Below, one piece after another: positions 1-9,261 of a stretch of 64,000 nucleotides of DNA (the first letter of the stretch is position 1; each line of letters begins with the position of its first letter). The position numbers were made by a program, and so were the translations under genes. The notes under the pieces were generated by a model. The model was not told where the DNA came from. It did not search any database and saw nothing but the letters and a program-made list of their open reading frames with translations. Origin of the DNA: Companilactobacillus musae (GTDB taxonomy: Bacteria > Bacillota > Bacilli > Lactobacillales > Lactobacillaceae); contig NZ_BIFW01000005.1 of NCBI RefSeq assembly GCF_003967595.1, positions 124,001 to 188,000 of the forward strand. The letters run 5' to 3'.

Positions 1-825
1 GATGATTTTAGAACTAGCCAGACGATTAAAAGAAAACAGAAGATAATCAAACAAAATTTGACCAATTACTTAAACAGCGTAACTCAGGATGGAACAGTAA
101 GTGTTAGTTTCTATAATCTGAGTGCTGTAAGTGGTAGTGATGCCGCAGATAATAAGGAAGCTAAGCTTTATCAAGAGGGAAGTTTACAAGCAGAATCCGA
201 TTCTTATAAGGTACGTACTGCAGCCAGTACGTATAAATTATATTTAGCAGCTTATTTATTTGATCAAAGAACAAATGGCGATTTCAGCTGGACGACCGAT
301 AATATTGATGGATTTGACCGAATGATCGTCAACAGTGATAATGATTTTTCTGAGAATCAGATTAATAAATACGGTGCTGATACTTTGAGTAACTTTATGG
401 AAAAACAAGGCTGGTACTCGTCGGTATTCCAAACTGGTCAGGCTACCAAGACGACGAGTTATAGCTTGCAGCTGCTGTTGAAAGATTTGGCAGATGGAAC
501 TGGACCGTTTAAGAATAAATCCGATCGAACGAAACTTTTGAATTTGATGGGTAAACAAAATTATCGGACTGGTATTCCAGCTGGAGCCGCAGAAGCAGAT
601 GCTGGTACTACAGTTCAGGATAAAGTTGGTTTTCTCGATGATGTCAATAATGATGCAGGAATTGTGACGTTGCCAAATGGTCAAAGGTATATCTTGGTTA
701 TCATGACGAACGGTCATAATCAAAGTGGTCTCAGTGGATTCTCAAGAATTGCGACAATTACTAAGAATGTACAAAAGATTGTTTATGGTTCTGATGCTGG
801 AACTAAAGTTATCGACTATTACTAA
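1..825 (+). CDS. Class A beta-lactamase-like serine hydrolase (5'-truncated by window edge)
   Basis: The frame is open from base 1, so the gene begins before the window. The visible part reads as the C-terminal two thirds of a penicillin-recognising serine hydrolase of the class A beta-lactamase fold. An S-T-Y-K tetrad (SxxK; Ser codon 226-228, Lys 235-237) is followed by an S-D-N triad (334-342) and a D-K-V-G stretch (619-630) where the K-T/S-G box is expected. The Thr/Ser of that box is Val here. Family knowledge: such proteins in lactobacilli are usually exported and act on peptidoglycan or as beta-lactamase relatives; real beta-lactamase activity is not implied. The signal sequence cannot be seen. 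The downstream gene is a separate secreted protein 528 bases away, so this is probably the last gene of its transcript. Confidence 0.72.
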   Translation, partial: DDFRTSQTIKRKQKIIKQNLTNYLNSVTQDGTVSVSFYNLSAVSGSDAADNKEAKLYQEGSLQAESDSYKVRTAASTYKLYLAAYLFDQRTNGDFSWTTDNIDGFDRMIVNSDNDFSENQINKYGADTLSNFMEKQGWYSSVFQTGQATKTTSYSLQLLLKDLADGTGPFKNKSDRTKLLNLMGKQNYRTGIPAGAAEADAGTTVQDKVGFLDDVNNDAGIVTLPNGQRYILVIMTNGHNQSGLSGFSRIATITKNVQKIVYGSDAGTKVIDYY

Positions 826-1353
826 ATAGTAAAAGATTTTCTACTCAAGTTCAGTTTCAACTAATATAAACGGAAATGAATTTTGAACTTTTAACCAAAA
901 GAAGAACAGTATTTACTAAGAAATTCAGGTAAAACTACCTTGAAAACTTAATAAATATTTTTTTTTTTATTATTTAGAATTAAAAAGCATAACTTAGCAA
1001 TTTTATGTGTTACTAAAAGGTTATATTTATATTTGTTCAATAAGGTGATTAAGTTGTATAATGAAAATAATTATTAAACAAAATAACGTGTTTAATTAAA
1101 AATCGAAAGTACTGAACAAATCTTGCATTTAACATATTTTATTTAATCTAGGACAGGTGTACACTCAAAATGTCTACCGATGGATTAAGAATTGAAGCAC
1201 TTATCTTAGAGGAAACAAACAGTTGACGGTGTAGTTGGTCAAATACCAGCAATAGAAAATGAGTAGTCGACTGAATTTAAAGGTATTACTTAGTATTTTT
1301 AATTGATGTGATTAAGTATTTTATTAATCAAAAATTATAAGGGGAAGATAATT
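826..1353. other. 528-base intergenic stretch, no gene recognised
   Basis: This AT-rich stretch has many stops in all frames. I see no convincing hairpin terminator for the upstream gene. Near 841-860 the bases TACTCAAGTTCAGTTTCAAC resemble the outer end (TTACTCAAG.TCGGTTACA) of the repeat element found at 63485-63777, so it may hold an eroded end of that element. A minimal ATG frame of 18 codons at 1170 has no relative I recognise. The promoter of the next gene presumably lies in its 3' part. Confidence 0.4.
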
Positions 1354-2376
1354 ATGAATTTATTTACTAAGAAGTCAGCAGCAGTTATCGCTGCTTTAGC
1401 AATGGCAACTACTGGAGCATTAATGACACAAACAAAGGCTGATGCCGCAACTGTTGCGACTGTTAATGCTGGTGTTACAGCACGTCTATATACTGATCAA
1501 GGAAGTTTGATCACTAATCGTGCTCTAGCTCCAAGCACACCATGGGCAGTTGGTAAAATGATCTCAATCAATGGTGAAACATACTATCAAGTCGCTACTA
1601 ACGAATATTTAAAAGAAACTGATGCAACTTTGAATGGAACTGCCGTTGGAACAATCACTAATGGCGATGCTCCAGTTTATTACACCATGACTAAAGGTGA
1701 CATGCCTCATAGCAAATCTTTAGCTAACGGTACACAATGGCAAGTTGAATCTGCTAATAAGGATGTTAACGGTAATGTTTATTATGAAGTAGCACCTAAT
1801 GAATGGATCAGTAGTAAGAATATGACCGTTAGCGGACCAGTTAAAACAACAAATGTTAATTTTGTATTCACTGATTTTGCTAACTTAGGATTAGAAAGTC
1901 TACAAAATCAAAACAATAATAACAATCAAGTAAACACAAATAACCAACCTTCTAACAACCAAAACACTACTAATACTGGTGATGCTGCTAGTGTTGCCGA
2001 AGCTGTTTTCCAATCAATCAACGCTGAACGTGCTTCTAAAGGTATCGCTCCATTGACACAATCAAGCGATTTGACTAATACAGCAGCAATTCGTGCAAAG
2101 GAAATTTCAACTAAGTTTGATCATGAAAGACCAGATGGAACAATGTGCTTTACAGCATTCCCAGCTAGTTCAGTTGAAGAAGAAAATATTGCTGAACGTC
2201 CCGCTGCTTCTGCTACAGGAGTTGCTTCCAGTATCATGGATGCTTTCCGTGCTGAAAACTTCACACCTAGTCACTATACAAATGTTCTCTCAACTGAAGT
2301 AACAACAGTTGGTATCGGCGTGGTTTATGATGCTGGTAGCAATGTTTACTATGTTGCTGAAGATTTCATTGGATAA
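1354..2376 (+). CDS. Secreted SLAP-repeat protein with C-terminal CAP (SCP-like) domain
   Basis: 340 residues. A classical signal peptide (Lys-rich start, Ala-rich core, cleavage around the A-D-A of residues 30-32) is followed by two S-layer-type SLAP repeats (about 35-90 and 95-150). The first carries the family signature ITNRALAP..PWAVGK and YYQVATNEYL. SLAP repeats bind cell-wall polymers non-covalently. A low-complexity Asn/Gln/Thr linker (about 185-205) leads to a CAP domain (about 210-340) with NAERASKG near its start, a TKFDHERPDG segment that supplies the usual His/Glu pair, and a GIGVVYD strand near the end. The start is set by AAGGGGA about 8 bases before the ATG. The gene is monocistronic, with a strong terminator following. 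Role: wall-associated surface protein; the biochemical activity of bacterial CAP domains is unsettled. Confidence 0.85.
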   Translation: MNLFTKKSAAVIAALAMATTGALMTQTKADAATVATVNAGVTARLYTDQGSLITNRALAPSTPWAVGKMISINGETYYQVATNEYLKETDATLNGTAVGTITNGDAPVYYTMTKGDMPHSKSLANGTQWQVESANKDVNGNVYYEVAPNEWISSKNMTVSGPVKTTNVNFVFTDFANLGLESLQNQNNNNNQVNTNNQPSNNQNTTNTGDAASVAEAVFQSINAERASKGIAPLTQSSDLTNTAAIRAKEISTKFDHERPDGTMCFTAFPASSVEEENIAERPAASATGVASSIMDAFRAENFTPSHYTNVLSTEVTTVGIGVVYDAGSNVYYVAEDFIG

Positions 2377-2393
2377 TTGATTTCGAAAAGAAA

Positions 2394-2422
2394 CCTCAAC
2401 CTACAAGGTTGGGGCTTTTTTT
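2394..2422 (+). terminator. Rho-independent terminator after the CAP protein gene
   Basis: CCTCAACC, loop TACAA, GGTTGGGG (one G-T pair), then a run of seven T. Confidence 0.88.
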
Positions 2423-2561
2423 GTTGGGTGTTAAATTTAATTTTATTCTTTGAAAAACTATGAAAATGTTTTCTTTAATAAAGGATTTTTTCCTTAACGC
2501 TGTAATTAGGCAAAAAGATTAATATACTAGTTCATGTATTTAATTTTAGGGGGAAATATTT

Positions 2562-3218
2562 ATGGTTCAATCAGTCAAATCTGAAAGTGATAATGATTTA
2601 TTTTCAGTAAGTTTAATTGCATTTGGGGTTAAAGGAAGTATTACTTTAGACGATGCTTTCTTACACGTTAATATGCCAAATACAATTTTATTTGGTCTTT
2701 TACCTGCAGGAAAAAATAAAGATTCATCACCATTATCAGGAATTACTAATGTTTATACTTCAAAGTCTTATAAATTAGGTTCGATTTTTCTCGGAGCTAT
2801 AGTTATATTATTGGGACTAGCTTTGATGGGATCATCATTTTTTAGTGCACTTATTGCTATTTTAATTGGGGCTGCAATTTTAGGTAGTGGAATTAAGACT
2901 TCATTTACTTATGAACGTTCAGGAATTACTAAAGTTATTGAATTTCCATTTTTCGAAGCTCAACGTGTTGATGAACTTGAGGATAAATTAACAAGCAAGT
3001 TGGCTCAATATCAAGATGATCGTAACTTTAGAAAACAATCTGAAATGACTAGAGCACAGTCTGTTAATAATACTACTAGTGTTGTTAATGCTATAAAAGA
3101 TAATACAAATAGCAATGATGCAGCAGCAAGTGATTTTGTTTTCTGTTCTCATTGTGGAGCTAAGTTAAGTGCCGGTACAGAATTCTGTAATAAATGTGGA
3201 ACTAAATTGGCTAATTAA
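2562..3218 (+). CDS. Membrane protein with C-terminal double-CxxC zinc ribbon
   Basis: 218 residues. The first 70 are soluble-looking beta-type sequence. Two adjacent hydrophobic segments lie at about 75-115 (LGSIFLGAIVILLGLALMG and the following Ala/Ile-rich stretch). A charged coil follows at about 135-165 and a short Asn/Ser linker. The last 27 residues form a zinc ribbon with FCSHCGAKL and FCNKCGTKL, about 14 residues apart, the pattern of the zinc-ribbon_2 family at protein termini. An AGGGGGAAA site precedes the ATG. It stands alone between two terminators. Function is not known; a regulatory or sensor role at the membrane is only a guess. Confidence 0.7.
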   Translation: MVQSVKSESDNDLFSVSLIAFGVKGSITLDDAFLHVNMPNTILFGLLPAGKNKDSSPLSGITNVYTSKSYKLGSIFLGAIVILLGLALMGSSFFSALIAILIGAAILGSGIKTSFTYERSGITKVIEFPFFEAQRVDELEDKLTSKLAQYQDDRNFRKQSEMTRAQSVNNTTSVVNAIKDNTNSNDAAASDFVFCSHCGAKLSAGTEFCNKCGTKLAN

Positions 3219-3288
3219 TAATTAGAGAAGAGAACATTTGAAATAAAATTTTCTTTACTGTTGTTATGTAATAAATACAGAATAAAAC

Positions 3289-3339
3289 AAAAAATACCCG
3301 TATGATAACCATTTTCCGGTCATCATACGGGTATTTTTT
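3289..3339. terminator. Bidirectional terminator hairpin
   Basis: A perfect 12-bp stem TACCCGTATGAT (3295-3306) / ATCATACGGGTA (3322-3333) with an inner ACC/GGT pair, flanked by A and T runs on both sides. Confidence 0.9.
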
Positions 3340-3553
3340 GTTGTCAGGAACTGAATAATGTTCCGTTCTGGTATGTTTAAAAATAAAAATCAATAATCGA
3401 TGCTGTTAATGAAATTCTTTTAGATAAAGAAGGGATATCTTTAATTAAGACATGTTTTTACAACATTTAAAATATTGCTCTACAAACTTTTAAGTTGATA
3501 AGATAAAAAAATAAAGTATTAAAGATGTATTTATTATGATAGTTAGATGTAAC

Positions 3554-3571
3554 TTTCCTACCGGTAGGAAA
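3554..3571. promoter_or_regulatory. Perfect 18-bp palindrome upstream of the sugar operon (candidate operator)
   Basis: TTTCCTACCGGTAGGAAA is its own reverse complement. It lies 12 bases before a cre box and about 90 bases before the regulator gene. Which protein binds is unknown; the symmetry suggests a dimeric repressor or activator. Confidence 0.55.
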
Positions 3572-3583
3572 TAAGCATGCTTT

Positions 3584-3597
3584 TGTAAGCGCTAACA
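3584..3597 (+). promoter_or_regulatory. Catabolite-responsive element (cre), CcpA site
   Basis: TGTAAGCGCTAACA fits the consensus TGWAANCGNTNWCA at every defined position. It lies 66 bases before the start codon of the PTS regulator, which fits carbon catabolite control of the whole operon. Confidence 0.8.
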
Positions 3598-3663
3598 AAC
3601 AAAATATAATAGGAATTGTTGATAGGCAATGATTCTTATTAATAAAGCAGATAGGAAAATATT

Positions 3664-5514
3664 ATGAATAAGAATATTAATAAAATGCTTGATGTATTGC
3701 TACAACAAAAGGGTTTTATAACTAATAAGCAACTATCAGATTTGGTTGGAGTAACGGAAAGGAGCATAAGAAATTATGTAGCTAAAGTTAATGGAACTTT
3801 TAAAGATGATAAATTAATTGTTTCTACAGAAAAGGGCTACAAAATCAATAAAGGAAAATATGATTCAAGTAGCATAGGATCTAATGATCCAAATACTGAT
3901 GATCAGATATTATTTCGGATTGCTTTGTTACTTACAAATAGTGATGAATATACTCAAATTGATGTAATTGCAGATGAACTTTCATATTCAGGTGAGAGTA
4001 TTCGAAGCAAAATCCAAAAACTATTTATGAGAATAAAGAAATTTGATATCGAACTTAACTTTGAATCCAAAATATTTACAGGTGTCAGATTGGTAGGTAA
4101 TGAGGAATCCAAAAGATTGCTATTAGAAGAATTAGTGCCTATTAAAATTTTTTCAAAAGAAAATTTATCTTATCAGATATATAGCTTTTTTGATGAAATT
4201 GTAAATATGGATGATATATCAAAGATTATAAGAAATGTTGAAGGTACTTTGACAAAGAACAATTGTACTGTGGATTATTGGACTTATGTAAAATTGATAA
4301 TTCATATGATCATTATGAATTATAGGATGGACAATAATAATTTTGTTAAACGACTTTCAGTTTATGAGAAGACGGTCAATGAATTTTCAGAATACAAATT
4401 AGCAAACGATCTAATAAATAATTTAGGAAACGATTGTACTAAAGAAGAATTATTAAGTTTAACGTACTATCTTTTGGCATTGCCATTAGATATCACTAAT
4501 CCAGAGATTATCTTGAATGATGAAAAAATAATTTCTCTCATTGAAGATACATTGTTTAGAGCAGAAAAATATTTCAATATTCCTGTTTACTCTAATGAAA
4601 AATATAGAAATCAAATAGTGAATCATATAGCGAGATTATTGAATCCAATAAAAGAAAAGATTCCCATATTTAATCCTTACTTTACAGAATTAAAACATGA
4701 ATATATTTTTGCCTATTCTATATCCAGCTTTATTTATGATGATTTGGAAAAACATCTTGATTTAACAATACCAGAACCTGAGATAGCGTATTTATCCATA
4801 CATATTCAGTTAGTTTTGAATGATGAAAAGAAAGATACGTTAAAAGCTTTATTAATCGTTAATAATAAGCAGATTGAAACAAAATTAATTAAAAATAAGG
4901 TAGAAATGTTTTTCCAAAATGTCCAAGTTAAGCAAATAGATCATGAATTTAATAAGAGTGATTTTGATGGGTTTGATTTAGTTTTAACGACAATTAATGA
5001 AAATTGCGATAAAAGTGAAAAATTAATACATATTTCAAGAAATTTTAGTAGTGCTGATATTCAAAACGTTCAGCAATTTATTTCAACGATAGGAACTTCA
5101 AACTTAATAAGCGATGCTGATTATTATCAGATAAATGAAACTTCAAATTTGACCGCAATAGAGAAACTTTTAGATTTATCGGGGTATTCTAATTTATTTA
5201 TAAACTTTAAAGAAAGAGAATCTATGTCTAGTACTGATGTTGGTAATTTTACTGCTTTACCTCATCCATTTTTAACTAAATTCTCTTATGATCCTAAGGT
5301 AATTGTAGGAATAAATAAAACAGATATTCTTTGGGGAAACCAAAAAGTTCGATTGATCATTGTATATATTCCATCAAAAGAATTAGAAGTAAACAAAGGC
5401 TTTTTTAGAGATGTTTATGTACATACCAATAATTTAGAGACGGTTCAAAAGTTATTAAAAACAAAAAATAGAGAAAAATTTATAAAAACATGGAATGAAG
5501 AAAGAGGTTATTAA
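3664..5514 (+). CDS. PRD-containing transcription regulator, BglG/LicR-type, with EIIA-like C-terminus
   Basis: 616 residues. An N-terminal Mga/DeoR-like helix-turn-helix (about 1-60, QLSDLVGVTERSIRNYV) and a second HTH (about 85-140) are followed by two PRD modules. PRD1 is near 185-280 with LIIHMIIMNYR, and PRD2 near 290-395 with NHIARLLNPIKEKI and AYLSIHIQ. A GatB-like EIIB segment follows (about 395-470). The end is an EIIA(fructose)-like domain with the active-site-type ALPHP (His534) and GINKTDILWGN. The layout matches LicR/ManR/MtlR activators, whose PRDs are phosphorylated by HPr and the cognate PTS. The gene starts the operon with the aldolase and the PTS transporter, so it very likely controls their use. 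The EIIB segment lacks an obvious Cys, so it may be a sensor by fold only. Confidence 0.85.
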   Translation: MNKNINKMLDVLLQQKGFITNKQLSDLVGVTERSIRNYVAKVNGTFKDDKLIVSTEKGYKINKGKYDSSSIGSNDPNTDDQILFRIALLLTNSDEYTQIDVIADELSYSGESIRSKIQKLFMRIKKFDIELNFESKIFTGVRLVGNEESKRLLLEELVPIKIFSKENLSYQIYSFFDEIVNMDDISKIIRNVEGTLTKNNCTVDYWTYVKLIIHMIIMNYRMDNNNFVKRLSVYEKTVNEFSEYKLANDLINNLGNDCTKEELLSLTYYLLALPLDITNPEIILNDEKIISLIEDTLFRAEKYFNIPVYSNEKYRNQIVNHIARLLNPIKEKIPIFNPYFTELKHEYIFAYSISSFIYDDLEKHLDLTIPEPEIAYLSIHIQLVLNDEKKDTLKALLIVNNKQIETKLIKNKVEMFFQNVQVKQIDHEFNKSDFDGFDLVLTTINENCDKSEKLIHISRNFSSADIQNVQQFISTIGTSNLISDADYYQINETSNLTAIEKLLDLSGYSNLFINFKERESMSSTDVGNFTALPHPFLTKFSYDPKVIVGINKTDILWGNQKVRLIIVYIPSKELEVNKGFFRDVYVHTNNLETVQKLLKTKNREKFIKTWNEERGY

Positions 5515-5516
5515 AT

Positions 5517-6389
5517 ATGTTAATGAATATGGTTGATTTACTAGACGTTGCATATAAAAACAAGTTTGCAGTAGGTTCATATAATGTTTCAAATAGTGAA
5601 TTTGTAGAAGCTATTATTAATGCTGCTGAGAAGAAAAATGCGCCTGCAATTATTCAAATTCATCCGGATGAATTAAGTTTTGTTGGTGATGATTTTGTAG
5701 CATATGTCAGACAAGCCGTAAATCGTACTAGAATTCCTATGGCTATCCATGTAGATCATGGTGCAACATATCAAGATATTTTGAAGGGAATTCAAAATGG
5801 TTATAGTTCAGTAATGATTGATGCATCAGCTAAACCATGGGATGAAAATATAGCAATAACTAAAAAATGTGTTGAAGCAGCTCATGCCGTAGGAGTGTCT
5901 GTAGAAGCTGAATTGGGTACGATTGGAAGTAATGAGTTGTCAGTAGATAGTAATGGCGTCAATAAGATCCTTTATACAGATCCAGAAGATGCAAAGAAAT
6001 TTGTTGAAGCAACTGGAGTAGACACCTTAGCTGTAGCAATTGGAACACGCCATGGTCATTATGCACACGTTGAAAAGCCAGAGTTGAGAATTGATTTATT
6101 GGAAAAAATTCACGAAGCAGTAGACATTCCTTTAGTTTTACATGGTGGATCAGATAATAAAGATGAAGAAATTAGAAAAACATATCAACATGGTGTTGCC
6201 AAAATTAACCTTTCCACTGATATGAAAACAGCATTCTTTAAACAATTACGTAAAACATTGAGCGATCAACCGGATGATTATGAACCTAATGTACTAATGC
6301 CTAGTGCACGTAAAGCAGCTCAAGAACTTGTTGAATACAAGATGGATTTATTTAATTCAACAGGAAAGGCCAGCTTATATTTCAAATAA
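5517..6389 (+). CDS. Class II ketose-bisphosphate aldolase (FbaA/GatY/KbaY family)
   Basis: 290 residues, full family length. Class II landmarks are all visible: HVDHGATYQD (zinc His and catalytic Asp), AVAIGTRHGHY (zinc His), PLVLHGGSD (zinc His and phosphate loop), and KINLSTD near the C-terminus. Family reaction: reversible cleavage of fructose- or tagatose-type 1,6-bisphosphate to dihydroxyacetone phosphate and glyceraldehyde 3-phosphate. It lies 2 bases after the regulator stop, with AAAGAGG 9 bases before the first ATG; ATGs two and four codons later are alternatives. Being in a PTS operon rather than a housekeeping locus, it probably serves a special ketose phosphate. Which one cannot be told from the sequence. 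Confidence 0.87.
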   Translation: MLMNMVDLLDVAYKNKFAVGSYNVSNSEFVEAIINAAEKKNAPAIIQIHPDELSFVGDDFVAYVRQAVNRTRIPMAIHVDHGATYQDILKGIQNGYSSVMIDASAKPWDENIAITKKCVEAAHAVGVSVEAELGTIGSNELSVDSNGVNKILYTDPEDAKKFVEATGVDTLAVAIGTRHGHYAHVEKPELRIDLLEKIHEAVDIPLVLHGGSDNKDEEIRKTYQHGVAKINLSTDMKTAFFKQLRKTLSDQPDDYEPNVLMPSARKAAQELVEYKMDLFNSTGKASLYFK

Positions 6390-6418
6390 ATAGATATTTG
6401 AATTAAAAGGGGAAAATT

Positions 6419-8341
6419 ATGAATGTTAAAGATGTGATTGATAAAAAGAATATCATTATTTCTAATGCATCCATGAATAAGCAAGAGGCCATTGATAAGA
6501 TGACCACAATTCTTGGAAAAAATGGATATGTTTCTGATGTAGCATCTTTTCAAGCTGCCGTTAATAAAAGAGAAAAGGAAATATCGACTGCAGTTGGATA
6601 TGGAGTTGCTATACCTCATGGCAAATCGAGCGGCGTAGAAAAAGCCACAGTTGTCATTTTAAAGAACCTCAATGGAATTAAATGGGGAAATGAGATTGTT
6701 AATTTAGTATTTATGATTGCAGCACCGAGTGATTCTAATGATGAACATTTACGAATGTTATCAACTATATCGACTTTTTTAATGGATGAAAAATTTCGGG
6801 CTAAATTATTAACAGCAATGACTGTTGATGAAATTTATAAAGATCTTATTGATCAGGATCAGATAAAGTCTAATGAAGAAGACTTAAAGACGGCTACTAA
6901 AAACAGTGGTAAATATTTAATTGGAATTTCAGCCTGTATGACGGGTATTGCTCATACGTATATGGCAGCCGAGTCATTGGAAAATGAAGCCAAAAAACGT
7001 GGTATGAAATATAAGATTCAAACTAATGGGTCAACTGGAATAGAAAATGAATTAACCGCGGAAGATATTGCAAAAGCTGATGCAATTGTCGTGGCACATG
7101 ATGTTAAAGTTGATACAAGCGTGTTTAAGGATAAAGAATTTGTAGATGTTCCAGTTAAAAAAGCTATTGATAAACCAAAGGACGTAGTAGATGAAGCTTT
7201 GTCTTTAGGAACTGGATACAGTAATGATGTAAAAAAAGTTAAAGTAGAGAAGAAGAATGAAGAAATAGAAGAAAAAGGAAGTAGTTTTGCTAGAGCCTTC
7301 TATACGCACATTATGAGTGGTGTTTCTTATATGATTCCATTCGTTGTAGTTGGTGGTATATTTATTGCTATTTCATTTATGTTTGGTATTTATGCCAGTG
7401 ATCCAAAAAGTGATCAATATAATATTTGGGCAGCCTTCTTTAATGAAATGGGAGGAAATGCTGCGTTTAAGTTATACGTTCCTGTCTTAGCTGCTTATAT
7501 TTCATGGAGTATTGCTGATAAACCAGGACTTGCACCAGGTATGATTGGTGGGATGATGGCCATGAATGGTGGTTCTGGATTCCTAGGTGGTATGTTGGCT
7601 GGATTCTTAGGTGGATATGTAACAAAATTGATTACTAAGAAGACTAAGAATATACCTCATACTTATCAGGGGTTGATTTCAGTACTATTAATTCCTTTGT
7701 TAGCAACATTTGTTGTTGGTTTTGTAATGTTCTTCATTTTAAATACGCCAATGTCCAATTTGAATAAATTCTTAACGACATGGCTAAAATCAATGAATGG
7801 TTCTAGTGCTTTTGTAATGGGAGCAATTTTAGCAGGAATGATGTCTTCTGATATGGGTGGTCCTATTAATAAGACCGCGTCAGCTTTTGGGCTCGCAATG
7901 TTTGCTTCAAAGATATATGGACCGTCAGCAGCTTTGATGGTTGGTGGTATGGTTCCACCACTAGGAGTTGCTTTAGCTACTTTATTGTTTAAGAATAAAT
8001 TTACTAATCAAGAAAGAGAAGCAGGTAAGGCTAACTGGATCTTGGGTGCATGCTTTATTACTGAAGGAGCAATTCCTTTTGCAGCTGCTGATCCATTGAG
8101 AACAATTCCAGCTAATATAATAGGTGGAGCAATTGGTGGGGCTCTAAGTATGATGTTGGGTATCACTTTACAAGCTCCTCATGGTGGAATCTTTGTTATT
8201 CCAGTTGCATGTAATAAACCATTGTTATATATCGGGTGTATTCTAATAGGTACAGTTATTACAGCCTTGATATTAGGATTTACAAAGAGAACTTTAAGTG
8301 ACAGCGAAATGAATAAACATATGGCTGCTGGTATTATTTAA
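6419..8341 (+). CDS. Fructose-family PTS transporter, fused EIIA-EIIB-EIIC
   Basis: 640 residues in the order IIA-IIB-IIC. IIA (about 1-150) carries AIPHGKSSG with the phospho-His at residue 67. IIB (about 160-260) carries the P-loop SACMTGIAHTYMAAE with the phospho-Cys at residue 173. IIC (about 295-640) is a multi-span membrane domain with GGMMAMNGGSGFLGG and PLGVALATL. Family role: phosphoenolpyruvate-dependent uptake and phosphorylation of fructose or a related ketose. AAAGGGGAAAA precedes the ATG, 29 bases after the aldolase. Regulator, aldolase and transporter form one operon closed by a terminator. The usual partner fruK (1-phosphofructokinase) is absent, so the substrate may enter as a 6-phosphate or 1-phosphate handled elsewhere. 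Confidence 0.9.
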   Translation: MNVKDVIDKKNIIISNASMNKQEAIDKMTTILGKNGYVSDVASFQAAVNKREKEISTAVGYGVAIPHGKSSGVEKATVVILKNLNGIKWGNEIVNLVFMIAAPSDSNDEHLRMLSTISTFLMDEKFRAKLLTAMTVDEIYKDLIDQDQIKSNEEDLKTATKNSGKYLIGISACMTGIAHTYMAAESLENEAKKRGMKYKIQTNGSTGIENELTAEDIAKADAIVVAHDVKVDTSVFKDKEFVDVPVKKAIDKPKDVVDEALSLGTGYSNDVKKVKVEKKNEEIEEKGSSFARAFYTHIMSGVSYMIPFVVVGGIFIAISFMFGIYASDPKSDQYNIWAAFFNEMGGNAAFKLYVPVLAAYISWSIADKPGLAPGMIGGMMAMNGGSGFLGGMLAGFLGGYVTKLITKKTKNIPHTYQGLISVLLIPLLATFVVGFVMFFILNTPMSNLNKFLTTWLKSMNGSSAFVMGAILAGMMSSDMGGPINKTASAFGLAMFASKIYGPSAALMVGGMVPPLGVALATLLFKNKFTNQEREAGKANWILGACFITEGAIPFAAADPLRTIPANIIGGAIGGALSMMLGITLQAPHGGIFVIPVACNKPLLYIGCILIGTVITALILGFTKRTLSDSEMNKHMAAGII

Positions 8342-8364
8342 TAAAAAACTAGCAAATTAATTAG

Positions 8365-8409
8365 AAAAGACCTTAACTTGAACAATATCGTTCAAATTAA
8401 GGCCTTTTT
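8365..8409. terminator. Convergent terminator between PTS gene and the membrane protein gene
   Basis: A long stem AAAAGACCTTAA.TTGAAC / GTTCAA.TTAAGGCCTTTTT, with T runs readable in both directions. Confidence 0.87.
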
Positions 8410-8418
8410 GATAAGAAT

Positions 8419-9261
8419 CTATTTCTGTTGCCGATTAACTCTCCAAAAGCAAACAAAGAACCAAACACAACTTAAAAATATTAAAATTGCTGTTACTAAA
8501 GTAATCATCCTATGTGAACCTATCGGTAAATAAGTTTTTAAAATGTTAGTAGTAGTTAATACCCAAATAATAGGACTAATAGCAATCATTAATGGTCGCT
8601 TATTTTTATCTATTTTAATGAGAGCGACTAGGGATGCAATTAACAATAATAGGTTAAGCGACACTATGATGGTAGGGGTAACTGGTATATTTAGAAAAGC
8701 AGGTTTTACAAATTGAATTCCCGTAAAGATTGTAATTACTGCCATACAAACAATCCAAGTGAAAAGAAAACTGAAAATCTTATGATCGGATAATTTCCAG
8801 TAGGTTGTTTGATGAATAAACCAAAATGTCCCTGCAATGAATAGTATTAAAAATACTCCATTTAAAATGAATGGCATTAGATTAAGTTGTTGTTCATGTC
8901 CAATCAATTGAGTAATGAATGTCCAAATAGCGGTAACGCCAAAGAGTGTTCCAAAAAATTTGAGTTGCTGTTTAAAACTGATTTTTGTAAAGTTATTAAT
9001 TAATTGGTTGGCAATTTTTGAAGGTTCTTGACCAAAATAATCTTGGGCATCTTGACCATTATTCTGTGCATCAAGTATATCTTGTAGAATTTCCAGCAAA
9101 CTACTTTCCACTTCATAATCTTCGTACAAAAGCCCAGATGTACGGACATAAATTAGTAACTTACTGTAATACTTTTCATTAGTTGGATTAAGTTTTTTTC
9201 GTAGATCATTATTACTAGAAATTAGCTTCTGCGTATCTTCGGCTTTAGTCATTTTGATCAT
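8419..9261 (-). CDS. Multi-span membrane protein partnered with a PadR regulator (DUF1129-like)
   Basis: 280 residues. The soluble N-terminal part (about 1-95) is rich in charged residues and contains a helical hairpin of the kind seen next to PadR regulators (LLEILQDILDAQ). Six hydrophobic segments then follow to the end. It overlaps the upstream padR-type gene by 17 bases on the same strand, so the two are translationally coupled. The length and layout suit the DUF1129/DUF1700-type families; I assign the family only loosely. Function is unknown. In similar pairs the regulator controls its own operon in response to envelope stress or drugs, which is inference here. Confidence 0.6.
   Translation of the reverse strand: MIKMTKAEDTQKLISSNNDLRKKLNPTNEKYYSKLLIYVRTSGLLYEDYEVESSLLEILQDILDAQNNGQDAQDYFGQEPSKIANQLINNFTKISFKQQLKFFGTLFGVTAIWTFITQLIGHEQQLNLMPFILNGVFLILFIAGTFWFIHQTTYWKLSDHKIFSFLFTWIVCMAVITIFTGIQFVKPAFLNIPVTPTIIVSLNLLLLIASLVALIKIDKNKRPLMIAISPIIWVLTTTNILKTYLPIGSHRMITLVTAILIFLSCVWFFVCFWRVNRQQK

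Noticed and set aside
1-825. Functional beta-lactamase
   Set aside because: The KTG box is K-V-G and the family in lactobacilli is broad; only a serine hydrolase of this fold is claimed.
1170-1226. ATG frame of 18 codons in the first long intergenic region
   Set aside because: No ribosome site and no recognisable product; chance frame in AT-rich DNA.
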